A DNA stretch of 64,000 bases from Marasmius tenuissimus (taxonomy: Eukaryota; Basidiomycota; Agaricomycetes; Agaricales; Marasmiaceae), in NCBI GenBank assembly GCA_029532415.1, contig JAQOTA010000060.1:3038001-3102000 (forward strand). The letters are read 5' to 3'. Below the pieces are notes generated by a model, which worked only from the letters and a program-made list of their open reading frames with translations, searched no databases and was not told the DNA's origin. Both the position numbers and the translations under genes were made by a program. Each line of letters begins with the position of its first letter. Position 1 is the first letter of the stretch. Shown here one piece after another: positions 58,161 through 64,000 of this stretch.

Positions 58161-59267
58161 ATGGCTGACTCTCGACAATGACGACCGCGAGGACGCGCGA
58201 CCTCATTCGCGTTCATTCGTCGTTTGCTCTTCGAGCGAGTCATGTGAAGCTGGAGCTCGGAGCCATTGTAAGAGGCTGGACTCGTGGAATGAGGAAGGTA
58301 AGAAGGTTTAGAGAGAAGATTCACCGGCCATGACGGTTTGGATTCAAGTTCCAAGTTGCCGATCGGCACGACACTTTGATCACGAACACCATAATCATCG
58401 CCCACCGTGACTCCATCGACAGTAACGACAAGGCTTTTTTTAGCTTGATGAGAGGCTTCGTGAGCGTATCACGCAGAGCTAAAGCCATCTCTCCTCTCTA
58501 GCCGAGAATGCGTACTCTCGACCGGTCGCCGGCCTCAAAACGAGCAAAAATGGAATTTCGACAGTTGTTCAGACAATCATCCGTATTATTCGTTCGAGAC
58601 ACCCCATCGCTCCCAGCTCCAGCAACGCGGATCTGGACATTGGTACTCCTCACGACGTGCCAATCACGAACGCTGGTGTGTTCAATCACGAGCAGGATCT
58701 GACGATGCTTGTTCCGAATTGCAAGACTCAAGTCGACCTCGATGCTTAGTGTCCTCTCGTTTCCCCATCTTTCTGGTCCTGGGCTCGCGCGCGATACTGG
58801 AGATTTGCATCAAACGCGCTTCTGCGAAGAGCGGGGAAAATGAAGGAAGAGAAAAGCATGAGCGAAGATGCGGAGGAGGGACTTGCTCGAGCCTCGTACG
58901 TCTCTCTCTCTCTCTTTCACATGTGAGAAGCTCCAGGCCCATCGTTGCGCCCTCCCTACCTCCAGACCAACCACGTAACCTGGCGATGAAGTATGGAAAC
59001 AGGGCCAGGCTGTGGCCCGGAAAGGAGACTTCGTGACGAACTATCGACTCCTCGTCACATCTGTCAGTTCTTGCACCACACGGGGGCCAGGACCGCTGAA
59101 ATGGTTCGTATAGAAGGCAAACTCGAATATCCGGCAACTTTGTCAGGCGACTATCGTAGACATTTGGGGGTTCGATACAGCATACAGATAGAAGCCAGCA
59201 CCGATTAGTATATCCAAACCGTGACAGGGTACTGACGCCCCAAACCCACTTGGTTTTCAACTTGATG
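58161..59267. other. Intergenic, nothing recognised
   Basis: A CT-dinucleotide run at 58903-58917 and a block at 58325-58366 resembling 48374-48415; short ORFs on both strands without motifs. Confidence 0.35.
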
Positions 59268-59996
59268 TCATTGAACGGGCGAGTCCGTCACAGGTCTAAC
59301 AACATCTCGAACAAGGATGGGCTCGATATCAAGATGCTCACCAGGTTTAATTTCGGCAAACATGAACGCTAAGCCCAAATCCCACTTTGACTTGAGCAAT
59401 CTCTGGTCATAAAAGCCACAATTCGAAATCGGATTGTGCAGACCCAAATCACGCAACAGCAGCTTCTTTAATATGTCAATGTGCCCTGCGTGTAGCTGGA
59501 ATAGATGCAGAACGTATACTGATCCCATCCTCGTGTATAGCTCATCTTTCAATTGCGCGAGTTCAACTACAAGGGCGTGGCTTGAAACCGTTCAAGCAGT
59601 AAGAGAACGTAGACCATCATGTGCAGCTTGTGCGTAGATCTCTGGTGGGTGAAGTGGGGAGCAACACAGCAACAACTTGTATAGGTTGGACTTTGGAGTA
59701 ATACAAGCAGTGGGGGGATTCGGGAATCCCGTATTCAAAATGACGGTTGATGGCTCGGATGCGGGCCATCCGTAAACTCTCCACAACTTGAAGCTTGATC
59801 CGTGCAGCATATCACCGATCCATGAGTCCTTCAACCTCGTGTGATCTTCTTCATCGCGAGCAACAGTTCGTCTGGACTCTCTCAACTTGACCTGCTCCTG
59901 GAAGAATAGGTTACAGCGGCTTGAGCAAGGCTCAAGGGTTGGCCGGGCCGATATTTCGCGCCGACTAGGTCGGGGCACAGTGTCGTCTGAGGCCAA
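59268..59996 (-). CDS. Unidentified ORF pair, perhaps one spliced or decayed gene
   Basis: The upstream frame (59996-59592, 134 aa) starts MASDDTVPRPSRREISARPT and contains DSWIGDMLHGSSFKLWRVYG. The downstream frame (59552-59268, 94 aa) contains LHLFQLHAGHIDILKKLLLR, DLGLHNPISNCGFYDQ and FAEIKPGEHLDIEPILV and ends DSPVQ. Both are codon-plausible, on the same strand, and only 40 bases apart, so one gene with a short intron or a frameshift is likely. I do not recognise the family. Confidence 0.35.
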
Positions 59997-61566
59997 GTGG
60001 ATTGTTACCAGTGAGGGATTTAACTTTCGATGATCTCTACTCGATCGAGCTCGCCCTCATCGAGTCCTGAACAGAATGACACTGGGATGTAATTTCTCAG
60101 TGAATAGTGGTCAAAATGAGGTATGCGTGTCGACGGATATTGAAATATCCCGACTTGACGGGAACCCCACACGTATTCTACACACCCAATGGATGTGTCA
60201 ATTTCAACTCAGTAAAGGGAGTTCCAAGCCTGGTGTCTCCTTTGAAAGTGGTATGGAGCAGTATGGATATGTACTCGGATCAGGCACCAGTGGCACCGCA
60301 GATTCAACATGATACTCAGCATTCAAACTGTCCTGTCTCTTCATTTCAATGCTCGGAGGTGTAAAAGCCCCGGACGTTCTGAACACGTTCAAAACTAGCG
60401 GTGATTATTGTAGACAGCCTATATGACACCGGTGCCCCTTACCTCCAATTCAACCCGATCTTTTAATCTCTACCGAGTGTTCTGAGAAGGTTTTCGATCC
60501 AAATTTGATACTATGTAAATCAAAGCGGGGTGAACTTCCACTGGAGGTTGGACCGTGGTGGCACTTGACCGGGAATTGCCGAAATGTTTGGCTAGAAGGG
60601 TTTACACGTTCATAAGTTCCCAAGGCCTCAAATTACCCATCGACAACTTGAAGCACAACTGAGAGTCACATTAAGTTCATGAGGCGGAAAACTTGGGAGA
60701 AATAGAATTCTATGCCGAACAAGTACGACAGACGACAGGATGGTTTACCGCGAGCGTCACAGCCAACCTTCCAAAACGGATTGGAGACGGCGAATTTGTT
60801 CGCAACTCCGCGTGTGGCATTGGAGATTGAACGCGGGAGATTTTATCCTCATTCCTGACATTGCTCACTAACCCATCCCCGATTTTACTCCAATAGCAAG
60901 TGAAACTACCAACCCACTAATGTATTCGAACTCTACGAGTCCACAAGCTCATTAATAGCGAAGGCTCTGGCGTCCATGGATGATGGTAGAGATGAGCACC
61001 TCTGCCCCTGGATGACATTGAATGGCGGCTAAGGGTGTAACTGACCTTACTGTAACGCGCAATCATGTGAAGTTTCGCCTGTAGAACTGTCGCAGAAATT
61101 TCCCGTGGTGTCGGCGATCATGATGACAGCAACATTGGAGTTAGAAAGAGGTTACGGTGACGTTGGATGTGTGAAGAGGTACAGGTTCAGGTATCTTGGG
61201 CCCAATAACCGAGAAGATAAGTGAATGAAAACAAGTAAAGTTTGGCATATGTAGTGAATGGATGCAGGCGGCGAAATCATCTCGGGGGGCGCATACAATC
61301 TATCTTCAGATGTCCCCAGGAGAGATTTCTCGAATCTCATGGCGTTTTCGGCGGTGAAACTGTTACTCCCTTTTGGCCACGGGGAGAATATACAGAGCTA
61401 GTTACGCAAGGCAGAACGCGAGCCCATGCCTATTTAAACGGATGGTTGAACCACACGAACCTAACTCTATCGTTTCCTTTCCAAACAAACCTCAGACTAG
61501 TCAGTATACCTTCCAACTTTCGAGGATATCGACGCCTAACATCCCTCTTTATCATTCAGGCTCAAC
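59997..61566. other. Intergenic, nothing recognised
   Basis: Short frames only. A TATTTAAAC element near 61430 may be the core promoter of the gene at 61567. Confidence 0.4.
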
Positions 61567-63132
61567 ATGACTTCCACGGTACCACAGACGCCGCTTTGGG
61601 TTATCAACAAAGTCGTCAACCACGGAGGTGGTGCTCTATCGTTCAGCGACGGCAAGCCTGTCGAGGGTGTCACACGTGGAGGCTCAGGTGTCTCATGTCG
61701 TCTTATTGACCACAAACAAGGCTTCTTGGACATCACCACGTTTGAACTCGTCTTTCAGAGCCTGCCTGGGGCTAAGGAGCTCTCGAATCTCGTCTTCGAC
61801 TTCAACGACAAACGTTCCATGTGGCCCGATCGCGGGTACAAAGCTTTTGACGTTTCCCTTACGATCTCCAAAAACGGAACGTTTGAAGTATCCCTTTGCC
61901 CTGCTAAGGTCAATTCTTCCTCTCCCCCCAATCCTGTGACGCTGTCCGGCGCCTTCAAAAAGTTTCCTAAAGTCTCGAATGACGACGTTGCATACATTGA
62001 CGACATGATTGCGCGAAAATACGTCCCATATCAGAATATTCCTGCGCCCGGTAAAACTGACCAGGAGATCAGGAAGCTAGGGCTGCGTCTCTTCCCATGG
62101 AGCCCCCACAGCTACCAGCTTGCAATGGTGGTATACGACTGGACCACCGCGGATTTCGCACGCATGGTGTTTCTGAAAGTCTTCGAGTACACCTCTATCG
62201 ATCAGACCCCGCCCCCACTCGATCTGCGGTCTCTCGCACAGATGATCTGGCAATCGAATTGGGGGACCTATGTACCCGGCGACCTCGACTACATGAACTC
62301 TTTCATGATGAAGCCAGCGGAAACACAGTTGGAGGTTGAGAACCAACTCATGGAAGTTCAGTCAGAGCTTCACAAGTTCAGTGACGTCGAGAACCGCCTC
62401 CTCGCCGCAGCAGCCCAATCACTTCCCCGTACCTGCATCCTTGCGAAGCCATACCTCTTTAGTGGTCAGGTCGATATTCAACAGATGGGCATGTCCCGAT
62501 TTGGGATTGAGATGCTCGAGTTTCCGGGAAACAAAGGTCCCGTTGGAAACACCCTCGAAGTTGCCTTTGTTGCCGCTGAAAGGAGCTTCCTCAAGCCAGA
62601 CTCGATCATCACTACCAAGATGGTATGGGCGTTTACCGATACCGAGGAAGACGCGTTGCACTATGCGAATGGGATACTTCTCGTAGTGGAACCGCCTGCC
62701 GATTCGTTCGTCTGGGATACTGTGGCGTATGTGACGGAGCTGTCAGATAACGACAAGAAGATAGAGTACATCTTCCCTCCCGGGTCGTCTTTCAGGGTTC
62801 GCTCGATTGATCACAGTGAGAGTGTGCTGGTCATTCGGTTGCAAACCTTGTCGAATACTTCGGGGCGCCTAGCGGAGGATATAGTCTCGATTCCAGAAGA
62901 GGGGGCGGCCAAGAAGGCTGCACTGCGTGGGGCCATTGCGGCTGCAGAGGATGCACACCGTGCTGGTAACGTCGACGAGTTCAACTCCAGCCTCAACCAG
63001 TCGATCAGGCTGGTGACACCGGCACTTGATCAAATCCCTCGTGGCGAGTCTCCGGAGATGAATCACGTCGAGGCTAACTGCACAGGTGGGAGATGGTGCC
63101 GCTGTGTGGCTGTCGAAGAGGGGAGAAATTAG
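61567..63132 (+). CDS. Single-exon protein with a C-terminal ADP-ribosyltransferase-like region
   Basis: Uninterrupted ORF of 521 residues, unusual for this intron-rich window. Residues ~1-240 have no family I recognise (HGGGALSFSDGKPVEGVTRG, LRLFPWSPHSYQLAMVVYDW). Residues ~285-425 follow the order of an ADP-ribosyltransferase fold: PYLFSGQ where lYRG is expected, VWAFTDTEEDALHYANGILL where F.StS...A..F is expected, and VTELSDNDKKIEYIFPPGSS followed by FRV where S....E.EvLfPPGt.frv is expected. The FPPG exit loop and the preceding Glu are kept. The Arg, the STS serines and the first Glu of ExE are not. It may therefore be inactive or use altered chemistry. The C-terminal ~90 residues are helical, ending near a CRCVAVEEGRN tail. 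The coding call is strong; the function is inferred. Confidence 0.8.
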   Translation: MTSTVPQTPLWVINKVVNHGGGALSFSDGKPVEGVTRGGSGVSCRLIDHKQGFLDITTFELVFQSLPGAKELSNLVFDFNDKRSMWPDRGYKAFDVSLTISKNGTFEVSLCPAKVNSSSPPNPVTLSGAFKKFPKVSNDDVAYIDDMIARKYVPYQNIPAPGKTDQEIRKLGLRLFPWSPHSYQLAMVVYDWTTADFARMVFLKVFEYTSIDQTPPPLDLRSLAQMIWQSNWGTYVPGDLDYMNSFMMKPAETQLEVENQLMEVQSELHKFSDVENRLLAAAAQSLPRTCILAKPYLFSGQVDIQQMGMSRFGIEMLEFPGNKGPVGNTLEVAFVAAERSFLKPDSIITTKMVWAFTDTEEDALHYANGILLVVEPPADSFVWDTVAYVTELSDNDKKIEYIFPPGSSFRVRSIDHSESVLVIRLQTLSNTSGRLAEDIVSIPEEGAAKKAALRGAIAAAEDAHRAGNVDEFNSSLNQSIRLVTPALDQIPRGESPEMNHVEANCTGGRWCRCVAVEEGRN

Positions 63133-64000
63133 TTGTTTCCGTTTGATGTTTTGAATTGTGCTTTAGCTTTGAGGAAAAATCCCCACCAAAATTGATGACT
63201 CCCAATGTACGTGCCTTGTATGTGAATGCGATATGATGTTGTAGTCGAAAATCATAAAATCGAAGTTTGTTTGTTTGCCGTATTGCAATGGTAGAATCTT
63301 GAGTTAGATTAGCGCCGAGCTTTGCCTGACGGACGGTCCCTTGGGTTCCTCGATATTTCCAACTTGGTGAGTCAGCCAACTCTGACGGTGGGCCCGAAAA
63401 TCTCGCTGAAAACTAGGTGAAATCAGCGGCACCGAAGATAACGAAGCTCAGGGAGCTTGGAGAACATCCGTAACAGGTATATCGAGCGATCGTGCACATT
63501 GAGACGACAGAGCGAGAGCCCGAAAAACGCCGTATGAAAGGAGTATTGGGTGGGGAACAGAGCTCGGACCCGAATTACATAGCATTGAGGGAATAAGAAC
63601 TTGAAGGCCTGAAGGCTGACTCAGCTTGCGAAACATCGAGTTACTAATATTCCCAGAAAAACAGGATTTTACTCGAGTCGGATTCGCACCGGATTGGGCT
63701 ACATAGCAGCCACACTATATGATGGAGAAAACAAGAGCATGATGAAGACCATGAGAAAAGGACAACTTCCGGACCGGAAAAGCGAACGCGTAACGCGTAA
63801 CCGGTTAACCACCCGCAGTGCGCGCCGTCACGCGTCCATCTACTCAATCTTGTTGAAGGTAAAAATCTTTTCTGTAGTCTCCCGCGAGTCTACGCTGACC
63901 GAAACTTGAGTGAATCTTGAACAGCCGAAGTACTCAAGCTCGAAGACCGAATCAGTTTGGCTTTGAGCCTGATCATACAACATCCGCCTCGAGTCGAGTC
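63133..64000. other. 3' flank, nothing recognised
   Basis: No gene seen to the window end; short frames only. Confidence 0.45.

Overview
This window reads as nuclear DNA from a filamentous basidiomycete, probably an agaricomycete. Genes are split by many introns of roughly 45-70 bases with GT...AG ends. The gene content is typical of mushroom-forming fungi: a NACHT (NLR-like) NTPase, an F-box-like protein, a heme-thiolate peroxidase of the unspecific peroxygenase family, a secreted heme peroxidase, self-sufficient CYP505 P450s, HSP12-type stress proteins, and a basidiomycete-type multipass membrane protein. No virus, CRISPR array or convincing tRNA/rRNA was seen.

Left part (1-25 kb), mostly single-copy genes. 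A gene end of unknown function lies at the left edge. A multipass membrane protein (1427-3530, +) and an F-BAR/SH3 cytokinesis scaffold with a glutamine-rich linker (5021-8501, -) follow. Then come a tiny one-helix protein (10162-10585, +), an F-box-like protein (11782-13206, -), and a divergent pair made of a Nif3/YqfO-like protein (13479-13932, -) and coatomer zeta (14128-14801, +). Next are a serine racemase/threonine dehydratase-like enzyme (15128-16295, -), a NACHT gene broken by an in-frame TAG (16674-19176, -), a short peroxygenase (19936-20950, -) and a large gene of unknown function (22685-24957, +).

Centre (25.4-54.2 kb), the main feature of the window: a very large, old, imperfect inverted repeat. 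Each arm is about 11-12 kb and carries, from outside in, a CYP505 P450-reductase fusion, an HSP12 gene, an unknown gene A, a conserved segment, and an unknown membrane-protein gene B. The 5.8 kb loop holds the single-copy nrd1-like four-RRM gene (38593-41008, -). The right CYP505 (49675-54094, -) looks intact. The left one (25519-29885, +) has two nonsense codons and two frameshifts. The HSP12 cassette breaks the mirror symmetry: both copies point the same way, so one was flipped after the duplication. Both HSP12 promoters keep a (GACGC)n run next to a TGACGTCA site.

Right part (54-64 kb): a secreted heme peroxidase (55034-57090, -) with a repeated block in its upstream region, a decayed reductase fragment that may be a third CYP505 relic (57890-58160, -), an unidentified ORF pair near 59.3-60 kb, and a long single-exon gene (61567-63132, +) whose C-terminal half resembles a degenerate ADP-ribosyltransferase fold.

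The accessory genes share an oxidative theme (peroxygenase, heme peroxidase, fatty-acid-type P450s, stress protein). No regulator or transporter ties them into an obvious pathway cluster.
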